A stretch of DNA of 64,000 nucleotides from Weeksellaceae bacterium TAE3-ERU29 (GCA_019218445.1 JAHUUM010000010.1:18469-82468), one strand, 5' to 3'; positions 1 through 10,105 are shown, numbered from the stretch's first letter. The notes: a model not told the origin generated them from the sequence alone. Translations and numbers: made by a program.

Positions 1-1962
1 TTAATTTATCAGGATAATGATGTTTTATATTTGAGCATTCACTCTTTGCATAAGATTAGCAAATTCAACGGGAAAGACGGAAAAGAACCAAAAATTAATA
101 AGTTAGGCTCACCCGCTTGGAAAAATCTAAAAAATAAAACCAAACGAAAAGTAAAAGAAGTCGCTTTTGATTTAATAAAACTTTACGCCAAAAGAAAAAT
201 GGAAAAAGGATTCCAATTTTCGCCCGATTCTTATTTACAAAACGAGCTGGAGGCATCTTTTATGTACGAAGACACCCCCGACCAATTAAAAGCAACAGAA
301 GAAGTAAAAGCCGATATGGAGAATGAGCGATCCATGGACAGATTAATTTGCGGTGATGTTGGTTTTGGGAAAACGGAGGTTGCTATACGAGCAGCATTTA
401 AGGCGGCAACAGACGGAAAACAAGTGGCAATACTTGTACCTACAACTATTTTGGCATTTCAACATTATAATACTTTTAGAGAACGTTTAAAAGATTTTCC
501 CGTAAGAATTGAATACATTAATCGTTTCCGAACAGCTAAAGAAAAAACCGAAATTTTAAAAGATTTAGAAGACGGAAAAATAGATATTATTATCGGAACA
601 CATCAATTAGTTAATAAAAAAGTAAAATACAAAGATTTAGGTTTATTAATCGTTGATGAGGAACATAAGTTCGGGGTTTCAGTAAAAGACAAACTTAAAA
701 CTTTAAAAGCTCATTTAGACACACTTACATTAACTGCCACACCAATTCCGAGGACTTTACAATTCTCTCTTATGGCGGCAAGAGATTTAAGTGTTATTAA
801 AACGCCGCCACCTAACCGTCAGCCGGTTGCAACAAAATTGATAGGCTTAAACGAAGAAGTAATAAGAGACGCTGTTTTTTACGAATTGCAACGGGGCGGA
901 CAAGTCTTCGTAATTTTTAATAGAATTGCGGGCTTGCAGGAAATGGCGGGAATGTTGCAAAGATTAATTCCTGAGGCTAAAATAGCCATAGGACACGGAC
1001 AAATGGACGGGAAAAAGTTAGAAAGAACTTTGCTCGATTTCATGAACGGGAAATATGACATTCTGGTTTCCACCACGATTGTAGAAAGCGGGGTTGACGT
1101 TCCAAATGCCAATACAATGTTGATTGTTGATGCCCAAAATTACGGTTTGGCAGAACTTCACCAAATGCGTGGACGTGTGGGGAGAAGTAACCGAAAAGCT
1201 TTTTGTTATTTGATTACACCGCCTACCGTAACGCTCACAAACGAAGCGAGAAAAAGATTACAAGCGATTGAGCAGTTCAGTGATTTAGGTTCAGGATTTA
1301 ATATCGCAATGAAGGATTTGGAAATTCGAGGTGCGGGAAATCTTCTGGGTGCGGAACAAAGCGGATTTATGGCAGAAATGGGATTCGATACTTATCAAAA
1401 AATATTGAATGAAGCTATAGAAGAATTAAAATATTCACCTGATTTTAAAGATTTGTTTAATGATGAAATCAATAAAAAAGATGATTTTGTTTCAGACTTT
1501 AATTTAGACTCCGACCAAGAAATTTTGATTCCGTATGAATATGTGAACAATGTGGAAGAACGAATGTCGCTTTATCAAGAATTGGCAGAAGTCGAAACGC
1601 CCGAACAATTACAAAAATTCAGTGATTCTTTAACCGACAGATTTGGAACGCAACCCGAAGAAGTTGTGGAATTATTAAAATCAATCGAGCTAAAATGGAT
1701 TGCTAAAAAATTAGGAATAGAAAAAGTAGTTTTAAAACAAAATAAAATGTTGTGCTACTTTATAACCAACCCACAATCGCCTTTCTTTGAGAGCGAAAAC
1801 TTTAGAAAAATCCCGATGTATTTAAGTCAAAATCCTACAACCACTTCTCTGGAAGAGAAAAGATTAAAAGGAAATGATTTTAATACATTAATTCTAAAAA
1901 TCAAAAATGTGGATTCGGTAGATAAAGCAAAATCAATTTTGAATAATATAATAAAAGGGTAA
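1..1962 (+). CDS. mfd: Transcription-repair coupling factor Mfd, C-terminal part (5' end outside window)
   Basis: Mfd is the translocase that removes stalled RNA polymerase from DNA lesions and recruits UvrA. The frame is open from base 1, so the true start lies before the window; about 653 codons remain of a protein usually near 1100 residues. The visible part begins in the RNA polymerase-interacting domain. It then carries a superfamily 2 helicase: Walker A GDVGFGKTE near visible residue 118, Walker B-type DEEH near 220, TATPIPRTL, and the motif VI region MRGRVGRSNR. The end holds the TRCF C-terminal domain. The UvrA-binding N-terminal domains are not in view. It converges on the helicase-nuclease gene with only six bases between stops. 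Identification is secure. Confidence 0.96.
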   Translation, partial: LIYQDNDVLYLSIHSLHKISKFNGKDGKEPKINKLGSPAWKNLKNKTKRKVKEVAFDLIKLYAKRKMEKGFQFSPDSYLQNELEASFMYEDTPDQLKATEEVKADMENERSMDRLICGDVGFGKTEVAIRAAFKAATDGKQVAILVPTTILAFQHYNTFRERLKDFPVRIEYINRFRTAKEKTEILKDLEDGKIDIIIGTHQLVNKKVKYKDLGLLIVDEEHKFGVSVKDKLKTLKAHLDTLTLTATPIPRTLQFSLMAARDLSVIKTPPPNRQPVATKLIGLNEEVIRDAVFYELQRGGQVFVIFNRIAGLQEMAGMLQRLIPEAKIAIGHGQMDGKKLERTLLDFMNGKYDILVSTTIVESGVDVPNANTMLIVDAQNYGLAELHQMRGRVGRSNRKAFCYLITPPTVTLTNEARKRLQAIEQFSDLGSGFNIAMKDLEIRGAGNLLGAEQSGFMAEMGFDTYQKILNEAIEELKYSPDFKDLFNDEINKKDDFVSDFNLDSDQEILIPYEYVNNVEERMSLYQELAEVETPEQLQKFSDSLTDRFGTQPEEVVELLKSIELKWIAKKLGIEKVVLKQNKMLCYFITNPQSPFFESENFRKIPMYLSQNPTTTSLEEKRLKGNDFNTLILKIKNVDSVDKAKSILNNIIKG

Positions 1963-1968
1963 ATTTTA

Positions 1969-4900
1969 TCAAACCTCCAAAACTTTTAATTCATTAGTTA
2001 AATAAACCAAGTAAGTTTTTGCGATGTTTATTCCTAAATTATTCAGGTTGTTTCTATACTTTGTGATTTGAGAAATATGAGATTTTAATTCTTCCCCTGT
2101 CTTATAATCCAATAAAAACCAACCGTTTTCAGTTTTCACCAATCGGTCGGGACGGAAAACAAAACCGTTCTCATCTATAAAATCTCTTTCGTTTAAGGCT
2201 TCAATATTTGTAAATGCTTTATTTAAAATCGAGTGGTTAAAAACCTCATTGATTCTGTCATTTAATAAAGTTTTTTCTTGCTGATTAATAAAGCCTTGCA
2301 AATAAAAATCATTTAAAACCGAATCTAAATCATTTATAGTATTAATCTGCTCTAAAACAGCATGAATTTTCTTTCCATAATCTTGAGATTCTCTAATGTT
2401 TTCTTCCCAAAGTTTAGCGTGTTCATTACTTATACGCACTTTTTCTGTCCAGTCGGAAGTGCTTAACTCAAAGTATTTTTGATTGTCTAAATTATCAGAT
2501 TTTATTTTACTTTTTCTTTCCGGATTTCCCTTTTCAAAAATCAAAGAATTATCTGAATTTTGATTAATAAAATCATTCATAAATGTAATCGTAGAAATAC
2601 TTTTAGCCGATTTCCCCAAAGGCGAAGTGAACATATATAATTGCTCCTCGGCACGTGTGGTCGCCACATAAAGCATATTAATCACGTCCATTAGAGAATT
2701 ATTGATTTCGCCTTCAATTATATTTTTTACAGGCTCAGGCAAATACTCATGATTTTTTGTGTCTTCTATATAAAAGTCCGAGATTTTATCGTCATTAATC
2801 GGAATCCAAACGCCGTCGGTTTTTGATGAAAACGTGGCAAAAGGCAAAAATACAACCGGAAATTGCAACCCTTTAGACTTATGAATCGTCATTAATTTTA
2901 TGGCATCAATTCCTTCCGGAACAGTAATGCTTTTCTTTTCTCCGTTTAATTCCCAATATTCTAAAAAGCTCTGGGCAGAAGATTCATTTTTGTTTTGAAA
3001 TTGAAGTACCTCATCTAAAAAATATAATAAATAAGATTGATTATTTTTATTTAATCCCAATGCTTGAATGCTTTGCTCCGTTTGGTCATAAAGCGATTTC
3101 ATCGGTAGGTTTAGGAAACTTAAATCTAATCCTAAAGCCCTTAATTCGAGCAAGAAATCATTAAAAGTTATATTTTTTACAGAGAGCGAAAAATTTGTAA
3201 AATCATCTATTTTTAAAATATTCAGGCGTTTAAGATGCAGTAAAAAATTAATTCTGAAAGTAGGATTTTCTACTTCTGTCATTAATTTAAACAAACTTAA
3301 TAATAGCTGAATTTCTGCATTATTATTTAATAATAAAGCCTCGTCCGACAAGACCTCTATTTCATTTTCTTTTAAAAACTCGGCAACTTTATTTCCTTCG
3401 GCTCTGGCTCTTACCAAAACTGCCATATCTTTCCACCGAAAACCATTTTGTTGCGAGAATTTTATTTTTTCCAATAATTGATTTAAGGCTTGTTCAGAGA
3501 AAGTAATGTCCTCCTCTTTTTCTAAAATTTGTAAATGAACAAAACCTCCTTTTTTAGGATTTGCCTTTTGTTGATTCCCGATTTTATAAATTTCCTTAAA
3601 CTCCTTATCTTGAATATATTCAGCGATGAATGTATAAAAATCATTATTGAAATTTATAATTTCATCAAAGCTACGCCAGTTCGTTTCTAAATTTTCGACA
3701 GAAATTCGTTGATTTTCCGTATTATTTATTAAATCAATCATTAATTGAGAATTTCCGCCACGCCAACGATAAATTGATTGTTTCGGGTCGCCCACCAGCA
3801 TCACCGTATCTGACTGAGATAAAGCATTATCTACCAATGGATTTAAGTTTTGCCATTGTAGAGTAGAGGTGTCTTGAAATTCATCTATAAAATAATGATG
3901 ATAACGCGTCCCGATTTTTTCGTAAATAAACGGAATCGGTTGCTCCTGAATATGCTGACTGATTATTTTATTAAACTCAGAAATCAGCATGACGTTATTC
4001 TCGTTTTTGAGTTCCTTTAATTTCTTTTCTACCTCATTATAAAGCGAAAGCGAATTAATAGTTTTATAAATTTTACTCCAAATATTTATCTCAACTAAAT
4101 AATGTAAAACTTGATTTACACTTTCTTCAATTTTTGGGAAGATTTCTTCTATATTTAAAGAAGCGGTTTGAGTAGCTTTCCCTGAGGCGTATTTCTTTTC
4201 GGTTAAGTTTTTAAAATGAGTATTTGTAGGGAAGTCATACTTTTTTTCGGTGATTTTTTTGAAGAAATTAGGTAAGCCGCTTCTTGCTCCTCCGGCAAAA
4301 TCGGCAAAATCTAATCCTTTGGATTTTATTAAATCTAAAATTTCTTGGCTTAATTCTTCTGCCTTTTTTTGAGCTGAAAAAAATTTAGTTCTTACTTTTT
4401 TTCTAAATTCAACCAACTCTTCCAAACTTAGTTTATTGAGTCCTTCCATGTATTCCGTGAAATGGTCGGAGTACATTTTTACTGCATTCTGAGCAACCTG
4501 AAAAGAAATATCCCAACGCTTGTCCTGACCTAAATTTTCTAAAGCAATCTCGGAAACGGTATCAGTTAATAATTTATGATTTTGTAAATCGGCATATAAA
4601 AGGTTTACCGCCTCTTCCATTAATTCGGAAACATTCATTTCCACATCAAAATTAACCGATAAGCCCAAATCCTGTGAAAACGCACGCATTAATCTTAAAT
4701 TAAAAGTATCTATCGTGCTGACCGAAAACAAAGAATAGTTATGCAAAATAGTAGTTAAAACCTTTTTTGCTTTTTGCTGAACTTCGTTTTTTTCTAAACC
4801 TAAATGATTTTTTAATCCTGTTTGCTCTGCTTCTGAAATCTCTCCGTTAGTCCATTCTTTTAGCTTTTCTAAAATCCTTTCTTTCATTTCGTTGGCGGCC

Positions 4901-5049
4901 TTATTAGTGAATGTAATTGCCAAAATCTGACTGAACGCCATTGGATCTTTTTTAGAAAGCAATAAATATAAAAATTCTTGAACTAAAGTATAAGTTTTCC
5001 CCGCTCCGGCAGAAGCATTGTATATCTTGAAATCATTAGGTTGAAGCAT
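1969..5049 (-). CDS. UvrD/AddA-like helicase with C-terminal PD-(D/E)XK nuclease domain
   Basis: This 1026-residue protein is a superfamily 1A helicase-exonuclease of the AddA/RecB type, expected to process double-strand breaks for RecA. Motif I is ASAGAGKTYTL at about residues 13-23. Motif II is FIDEFQDTS near 385, followed by VGDPKQSIYRWRGG near 425. TIHKSKGLQFPVV lies near 720 and VATTRAEEQL near 800. The C-terminal nuclease is seen as GKKIHAVLEQI, then FRPDRL and LLDYKTGEE, which give the His, Asp and D-x-K residues of the RecB-family nuclease. The start is an ATG at 5049. AddB-type partners are often adjacent, but none is seen here: HU lies upstream and mfd downstream. Exact family name (AddA versus a Bacteroidota-specific RecB-like) is uncertain. 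Confidence 0.9.
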   Translation of the reverse strand: MLQPNDFKIYNASAGAGKTYTLVQEFLYLLLSKKDPMAFSQILAITFTNKAANEMKERILEKLKEWTNGEISEAEQTGLKNHLGLEKNEVQQKAKKVLTTILHNYSLFSVSTIDTFNLRLMRAFSQDLGLSVNFDVEMNVSELMEEAVNLLYADLQNHKLLTDTVSEIALENLGQDKRWDISFQVAQNAVKMYSDHFTEYMEGLNKLSLEELVEFRKKVRTKFFSAQKKAEELSQEILDLIKSKGLDFADFAGGARSGLPNFFKKITEKKYDFPTNTHFKNLTEKKYASGKATQTASLNIEEIFPKIEESVNQVLHYLVEINIWSKIYKTINSLSLYNEVEKKLKELKNENNVMLISEFNKIISQHIQEQPIPFIYEKIGTRYHHYFIDEFQDTSTLQWQNLNPLVDNALSQSDTVMLVGDPKQSIYRWRGGNSQLMIDLINNTENQRISVENLETNWRSFDEIINFNNDFYTFIAEYIQDKEFKEIYKIGNQQKANPKKGGFVHLQILEKEEDITFSEQALNQLLEKIKFSQQNGFRWKDMAVLVRARAEGNKVAEFLKENEIEVLSDEALLLNNNAEIQLLLSLFKLMTEVENPTFRINFLLHLKRLNILKIDDFTNFSLSVKNITFNDFLLELRALGLDLSFLNLPMKSLYDQTEQSIQALGLNKNNQSYLLYFLDEVLQFQNKNESSAQSFLEYWELNGEKKSITVPEGIDAIKLMTIHKSKGLQFPVVFLPFATFSSKTDGVWIPINDDKISDFYIEDTKNHEYLPEPVKNIIEGEINNSLMDVINMLYVATTRAEEQLYMFTSPLGKSAKSISTITFMNDFINQNSDNSLIFEKGNPERKSKIKSDNLDNQKYFELSTSDWTEKVRISNEHAKLWEENIRESQDYGKKIHAVLEQINTINDLDSVLNDFYLQGFINQQEKTLLNDRINEVFNHSILNKAFTNIEALNERDFIDENGFVFRPDRLVKTENGWFLLDYKTGEELKSHISQITKYRNNLNNLGINIAKTYLVYLTNELKVLEV

Positions 5050-5123
5050 AATTGAATTTTATAATTCAAAAATAAAATAATTTGTAGAGTATCTCTCTTT
5101 TTCTAGAGATTATTTAAAATAAA

Positions 5124-5157
5124 AATTGATGCCAGATATAAATATCTAACATCAATT
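5124..5157 (-). terminator. Hairpin terminator after the HU gene
   Basis: A long palindrome pairs TTGATG with CATCAA and AGATAT with ATATCT around a short loop. On the minus strand it is followed by a T-rich stretch, so it probably ends the HU transcript before the helicase gene. A smaller hairpin (AATCCG/CGGATT) lies at 5168-5183, just after the HU stop. Confidence 0.6.
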
Positions 5158-5193
5158 ATAATTAATTTTAATCCGAAACGGATTATAGCCTTC

Positions 5194-5469
5194 TTATTTA
5201 TTAACAGCTTCTGATAATTGAGCTCCCGGCTTAAATTTAGCTACGGTTTTAGCTGCAATTTGGATTTTCTCTTTAGTTTGAGGATTAACTCCTTCTCTTG
5301 CACTTCTTTCTGAAGTAGAGAAAGTTCCAAATCCTACTAAAGCTACTTTATCTTTTTTTGCTAATGCTTTAGTTACATTGTCTGTAAAAGAATCTAATGC
5401 TGCTTTAGCTTGTGCTTTTGTGATACCGGCATCAGCTGCCATTGCATCTACTAATTCTGTTTTATTCAT
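5194..5469 (-). CDS. hup: DNA-binding protein HU
   Basis: A 91-residue histone-like nucleoid protein that bends DNA as a dimer. The whole HU fold is visible: N-terminal helices starting MNKTELVDAMA, the VGFGTF turn, the beta-arm region SERSAREGVNPQT, and the C-terminal FKPG. Length is exactly that of the family. It has its own strong promoter (5493-5522) and a terminator, so it is monocistronic. High expression is expected. Confidence 0.97.
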   Translation of the reverse strand: MNKTELVDAMAADAGITKAQAKAALDSFTDNVTKALAKKDKVALVGFGTFSTSERSAREGVNPQTKEKIQIAAKTVAKFKPGAQLSEAVNK

Positions 5470-5492
5470 AATCTTATTTTAATTATTTGCAA

Positions 5493-5522
5493 CAAATATA
5501 CTATTTATAAGTATTTTAACAA
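5493..5522 (-). promoter_or_regulatory. Flavobacterial sigma-A promoter of the HU gene
   Basis: On the minus strand TTG (5522-5520) is followed after 19 bases by TATATTTG (5500-5493), a perfect match to the Bacteroidota TTG/TAnnTTTG promoter. The HU start codon lies 24 bases further on. Confidence 0.75.
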
Positions 5523-5584
5523 GTTATAAATAGAGAAAAAACAAGGAAATAACGGGTATTTTAACTAAATTTAGCATTATTTAA

Positions 5585-6538
5585 CTAATTAAATATTGAT
5601 AATTCTTTTGAAGAACTCATTCCATTAGCAAAATCAGTAGCATTCATCCTCCTTTTTCCTTCTAACTGAACTTCCTCTAACCAAGCATAACCTTCTTTAT
5701 GAACAACTCCTAATCTCTTATTTTCTTTTATAATTTTCCCTATCGGCTCAGAGTGATCTGCTTTCTCTATTTTTACTTTAAAAATTTTCAAAAACTTTTT
5801 ATCTCCGTCTATATTTATATTTGTCCAAGCTGATGGATATGGATTTAACCCTCTCACAAAATTATGAATACCCTCTAAAGAATTATCCCAATTAATTTGA
5901 GTATTTTCTTTGAATAACTTAGGGGCATCTTTTAAATCCTGAGTTTCATTTTGAGGTTTAGGCTCTACCTTATTTTCCTCTAAGGCTTGTAAAGTTTCCA
6001 CTACCAAATCTGCTCCATTATACATTAAATCGTCATGTAATTCTCCGGCAGTTTCATCAGGTTGAATATTTACTTTTTTCTGTAATAAAATATTTCCTGT
6101 ATCTATATTTTTATCTAACAAAAATGTAGTAATACCAGACTCTTTTTCACCATTTATAATCGCCCAATTAATCGGGGCAGCTCCACGATATTGAGGCAAT
6201 AAAGAAGCGTGTAAATTAAACGTTCCTTTTGGTGGCATACTCCAAATCACTTCGGGCAACATTCGGAAAGCTACAACTACAAAAACATCTGCATTTAAAC
6301 TTTTCAACTCTTCCACAAAACTTTTAGCTTTCAATTTTGGCGGTTGCATTAAGTGTAAATTATTTTTTCGGGCATATTTTGTAACCGCAGAACTATGAAT
6401 TTTCTGTCCTCTTCCTGCAGGTTTATCCGGTGTCGAGACTACCCCAACCACGTCATAATTTGCTTTTATTATTTTATCTAAAATATGAACTGAGAACTCA
6501 GGCGTTCCCATAAATACTACTTTTAAATTCGGTTTCAT
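5585..6538 (-). CDS. fmt: Methionyl-tRNA formyltransferase
   Basis: Transfers a formyl group from 10-formyl-THF to initiator Met-tRNA. The 317-residue protein has the family length. The N-terminal Rossmann-like catalytic domain starts VVFMGTPEFSV. The catalytic block NLHASLLPQYRGAAPINWAI near residue 108 holds the Asn/His pair, followed by the Asp of LLDKNIDTG. The C-terminal domain binds tRNA. The ATG start overlaps the recQ stop by four bases (ATGA), so recQ and fmt are translationally coupled in that order. Confidence 0.96.
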   Translation of the reverse strand: MKPNLKVVFMGTPEFSVHILDKIIKANYDVVGVVSTPDKPAGRGQKIHSSAVTKYARKNNLHLMQPPKLKAKSFVEELKSLNADVFVVVAFRMLPEVIWSMPPKGTFNLHASLLPQYRGAAPINWAIINGEKESGITTFLLDKNIDTGNILLQKKVNIQPDETAGELHDDLMYNGADLVVETLQALEENKVEPKPQNETQDLKDAPKLFKENTQINWDNSLEGIHNFVRGLNPYPSAWTNINIDGDKKFLKIFKVKIEKADHSEPIGKIIKENKRLGVVHKEGYAWLEEVQLEGKRRMNATDFANGMSSSKELSIFN

Positions 6539-8406
6539 ACGGAATAATAATTAGGTAATGTAAATTTAATTTTTTCTTCGTCTAATAAATTTTGTAATGC
6601 AGATAAAACCGCATCAAAATCATATTGAATAAATTGTTCTAAAATTTCGTCTTGCGTTTTCGGGCTGTCTTGTAAATACTCAAATAATTCTTTTTCATTT
6701 AATTTTTCTAAACCTTCACTTGGACTACAAACATTGCAAACTCCACATTTTTCGGTTTCTTTTTCGCCAAAGTAACGCAATAAAAGTGAACTTTTACAAT
6801 ATTCTGTATTTTCTATAAAAAAGAAAAGGTCATTTAAACGTTGCCATTTCAAAATATGATGATTATAGAATTCTTTCCAATAATCAATTTTGGCTAAATT
6901 ATCTTCTCTGGGCGTTAAAAATTCCAGTTTTACAATCGCTGCATCTCTATAATATATTTTATGATTTTTGTTCAAAGTCTTTAAAGCCTCTTTCACTTCA
7001 GATTTTGTTATATTTAATCTTGTTGCAATAAAATATTCATCTATTGGTTTTGGCTCTTGAAAAATTCCGCCGTAATGCCTTGCAATATAACTTAAAACTT
7101 TAGATTCTGTGCTTTTATCTTCTTTTATATTATAATTCTCCTCCTCTATTTTTACTAAACTCTGTCTTTGTGAGCGATGAATTTTTATAATATTTTTCTT
7201 TTCCAAAAACATTAGAACTTGCCTTACTTTCGGTTTGTATAATTTATAAACCTCTCTAAACTTCTTTTCGGAAAATGAATGCTGTCCCGTGAAAAACTCG
7301 TTATCTCCTACCTGAAAATAATTGTATAATTTCTTTATTATATTTAAAAACTCTTCTTTTTTAGGCATTGCTGCTTTAAATTGTTTTAAAGCATTTTTTT
7401 TGTCAGTTTCATTGTACAGTAAAATTCCTGTTGCTGGATTTCCGTCCCGTCCGCCTCGACCAACTTCCTGAAAATAAGATTCTATTGTTGATGGTGCTTC
7501 GTAATGAATTACCAGACGAACATCAGGTTTGTCTATTCCCATTCCGAACGCATTGGTAGAAACCAAAATCAAATCATGACTATTAATGAAGTCTTTTTGA
7601 CGTTTATTCTTTTCTTCTTTGGACAATCTTGCATGATAATAATTTGCATTAAAACCTCTTTTAGACAAATAAGTAGAAACCTCGTATGTTTGTTTTCTGG
7701 TCTTGCAAAAAACAATAGAACTGCCTTTATATTTCTTTAAATAATATTCTAAATCTTTTAATTTATCTGAGCTTTCATGAATTCTATATGCTAAATTCTT
7801 TCGTTGCAAAGATTTCTGAAAAACAGTTGCATTTTCGATGTTTAACTGCTTTAAAATATCGTTTTTTATTTTTGGAGTTGCTGTCGCCGTAAGTGCTAAA
7901 ATTGGTTTTTTGGGATATTCTTCTTTTAAAGTTTTTAAAGCTAAATAAGACGGTCGAAAATCATGCCCCCACTCAGAAATGCAATGTGCTTCATCTATGG
8001 CAAAATAGGCGATATTCAAATATTTTAATTTTTCTCTAAATGATTTTTGACTTAATCTTTCGGGTGAAATATACAATAACTTCACACCTCCAAATCTACA
8101 ATTATCTAACAAAATATCAATATCATGAGGCGTTAATTCCGACGATAATAATTCAGCTTTTATTCCTTTTTTCTTTAGACTTTGTACTTGGTCTTTCATC
8201 AAAGCTACCAAAGGTGAAATTACAAGACAGAGTCCATCCATTGTTAATACAGGAATTTGAAAGCATAAAGATTTACCACCTCCCGTTGGCAAAAGAGCAA
8301 ACGTATCTTTTCCTTCAATTATATTTTGTATAATTTCTTTCTGTGGAAATCTGAATTCAGAATATCCCCAATATTTTGATAATATCTCTGTTGGCTTCTG
8401 TTTCAC
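6535..8406 (-). CDS. recQ: ATP-dependent DNA helicase RecQ
   Basis: A 3'-5' DNA helicase for recombination and fork repair. The 623-residue protein shows Walker A LPTGGGKSLCFQ near residue 40, DEAHCISEWGHDFRP near 138, and helicase C motifs including GRGGRDG. The RQC zinc site is intact: Cys at about 537, 554, 557 and 560. After it there is only a short wing-helix-like tail, so a classical HRDC domain is missing, as in many short Bacteroidota RecQ paralogues. The start is GTG: an in-frame TGA sits immediately upstream of it, so no longer start exists. It is first in a recQ-fmt pair. Confidence 0.94.
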   Translation of the reverse strand: MKQKPTEILSKYWGYSEFRFPQKEIIQNIIEGKDTFALLPTGGGKSLCFQIPVLTMDGLCLVISPLVALMKDQVQSLKKKGIKAELLSSELTPHDIDILLDNCRFGGVKLLYISPERLSQKSFREKLKYLNIAYFAIDEAHCISEWGHDFRPSYLALKTLKEEYPKKPILALTATATPKIKNDILKQLNIENATVFQKSLQRKNLAYRIHESSDKLKDLEYYLKKYKGSSIVFCKTRKQTYEVSTYLSKRGFNANYYHARLSKEEKNKRQKDFINSHDLILVSTNAFGMGIDKPDVRLVIHYEAPSTIESYFQEVGRGGRDGNPATGILLYNETDKKNALKQFKAAMPKKEEFLNIIKKLYNYFQVGDNEFFTGQHSFSEKKFREVYKLYKPKVRQVLMFLEKKNIIKIHRSQRQSLVKIEEENYNIKEDKSTESKVLSYIARHYGGIFQEPKPIDEYFIATRLNITKSEVKEALKTLNKNHKIYYRDAAIVKLEFLTPREDNLAKIDYWKEFYNHHILKWQRLNDLFFFIENTEYCKSSLLLRYFGEKETEKCGVCNVCSPSEGLEKLNEKELFEYLQDSPKTQDEILEQFIQYDFDAVLSALQNLLDEEKIKFTLPNYYSV

Positions 8407-8452
8407 TCAAAAACAAAGATACTAAAAAGAATGCCTTTATTTAAAAATGTAT

Positions 8453-8995
8453 TTATTTTCTAAGAACTTTCTGTTTTATTTTTTTGTTTAAATTTCTTAA
8501 ATCTTTATTTTTCACAGTTTTAGTGTTAAATAATAAAACCGGTGCTACTATCCCGAAAGCAAGTCCCAATACAATAAATGTAGTTAAAAGTCCGAAACTA
8601 AATGTTTCCATAAAGTCATGTGGAAGAATATTTTGTTTGTCTTCTTCTGTAACTAAACGAATTAGCCCCATCATAAATTCATAACCAAATTTTCCCGGAA
8701 TCATGTTTATAACTGCCGGAATTGTAAATACAATTGGTGGCGTATGCACTCTGTGAGCAAAATAAACTCCAAGCATTCCTACGGCAAAAGCTCCTAAGAA
8801 TGAGGAAACTACCAATTGATTATGTAAAATAGTATTTAATAAAATAAACTTTGTGGCAAAACCGACTCCCCCTAAAATTGCGGTAATTAATAAGGCCCTT
8901 TTGGGTGTGTTAAATAACATGGCAAACCCTACGGCTACCCACATAGACCAAAATATTTTTTCTGATAAATTTATAAATGCTTCAAAAAATTCCAT
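8453..8995 (-). CDS. Threonine/serine exporter, YjjB-like (ThrE C-terminal half) subunit
   Basis: A 180-residue membrane protein with about five hydrophobic segments and the conserved middle PAVINMIPGKFGYEFMMG, typical of the YjjB/DUF3815 half of ThrE-family exporters. The partner half is encoded immediately upstream and overlaps by 14 bases, so both are translationally coupled and likely form one inner-membrane transporter. I chose the ATG at 8995; a TTG two codons earlier is possible. The substrate (Thr/Ser in Corynebacterium, succinate-related in E. coli YjjPB) cannot be told from the sequence. Confidence 0.88.
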   Translation of the reverse strand: MEFFEAFINLSEKIFWSMWVAVGFAMLFNTPKRALLITAILGGVGFATKFILLNTILHNQLVVSSFLGAFAVGMLGVYFAHRVHTPPIVFTIPAVINMIPGKFGYEFMMGLIRLVTEEDKQNILPHDFMETFSFGLLTTFIVLGLAFGIVAPVLLFNTKTVKNKDLRNLNKKIKQKVLRK

Positions 8996-9749
8996 TTCCA
9001 AATATTGTTAGAGATAAAAAATAACCTACGGCGATCATAAAAATCAGCATCATTGCATGTACGTATTTTGCGAAACCTGAAACCAGATGTCCTGAGAGAA
9101 CATCTATTAATCCATTGATTAGAGGAACTCCGGGAATCATCCATAATACGCAAGTTGCAAAAGCACTACTCATTTCAGGGAAAAACAGCTTAAAGATACT
9201 AACTACTGATACAGAAGTAAATGCTCCAGCTAACCAACATATATAGACATTAAAACTTCGTTTCATAAAGATTGAACGCCCATATAAGCCTAAAAAAGTA
9301 GCTAAGAAAACTACAAAAAATTGTAATACATCTCCGTCAAAAATTCTGCATAAGGCGGCTCCCGCTAAACTCACAAAGAACCAAGTTACATACTTTTTAT
9401 AATGTGGTTTTGCTTTTATTTCTATTAATCTTTCTTGTATATCTTCTAAACTTAAATCATTGTCAATTACTTCCCATGATAAAATACTAATATCTGAAAC
9501 GGCATTAAAATTAATCCCGTGTACAGGAATATTTACAAATTCTGTATATTTTTCTTTTGTATTTTTATCTTGTACAGTTAATGCTACTCCTGAATAAGAA
9601 TGAAATATATGACAAGTATAATTAAAATGCTCCGATATTCGTTTTACATTCCTCAATGCTCTATTGGTGTTTGCACCGCTCATTATAAGCGTAGCACTGA
9701 GGTCTGCAAATAACTCCGTTGCGTGAATTAATTTTGATTTTTCTTCCAT
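8982..9749 (-). CDS. Threonine/serine exporter, YjjP-like (ThrE N-terminal half) subunit
   Basis: A 255-residue protein. The first ~115 residues are soluble and carry the YjjP/DUF1212 signature: ADLSATLIMSGANTNRALRN, followed by the strand and helix with CHIFHSYSGVALTV. The rest has about five membrane segments, with VLWMIPGVPLINGLIDVLSGH as the conserved proline-rich loop. In Corynebacterium ThrE the two halves are fused; here they are split and coupled, as in E. coli yjjP-yjjB. It is the first gene of the pair. Inner-membrane location is expected. Confidence 0.88.
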   Translation of the reverse strand: MEEKSKLIHATELFADLSATLIMSGANTNRALRNVKRISEHFNYTCHIFHSYSGVALTVQDKNTKEKYTEFVNIPVHGINFNAVSDISILSWEVIDNDLSLEDIQERLIEIKAKPHYKKYVTWFFVSLAGAALCRIFDGDVLQFFVVFLATFLGLYGRSIFMKRSFNVYICWLAGAFTSVSVVSIFKLFFPEMSSAFATCVLWMIPGVPLINGLIDVLSGHLVSGFAKYVHAMMLIFMIAVGYFLSLTIFGNGIF

Positions 9750-9963
9750 TTATATTTAGTTGTTCAGCAAATTTAAAAATAAAACTATAACAAATACATG
9801 ATATAATTTAGTTTTAATTTTAACATAATTTTTTCTATACCTAAATTAGAGAAAATTTTGAGTATATGCATAAAATAGTTATAAAAAATTTATTAAATGA
9901 AATTATCGTTTAGCGAAAACAAATTTTAACCTGTTATGCATTATGATATTTTTCGAGAGTGAA

Positions 9964-10105
9964 CACCCCTATATCACATGCTCTTTTCAAGTATTCAAAG
10001 AACTTTCCTCAAGGGAATGATTTTGGAAGTAATTTAGCCTCTACTTGCGTTCTGCTTCTCTCCTTAAGAGAAAGTCTGAGAGAACAGAGTATTGAAAAGG
10101 GGGTG
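9964..10105. repeat. Imperfect inverted-repeat element (MITE- or REP-like)
   Basis: The outer arms are CACCCCT (9964-9970) and AGGGGGTG (10098-10105). Inside them CTTTTCAA (9983-9990) pairs with TTGAAAAG (10092-10099), and ACTTTCCTCAAGG pairs loosely with the reverse complement of CCTTAAGAGAAAGT. The element has more GC than its surroundings and no coding potential. It could be a decayed non-autonomous mobile element or a structured RNA. No flanking target duplication was found. Confidence 0.5.
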
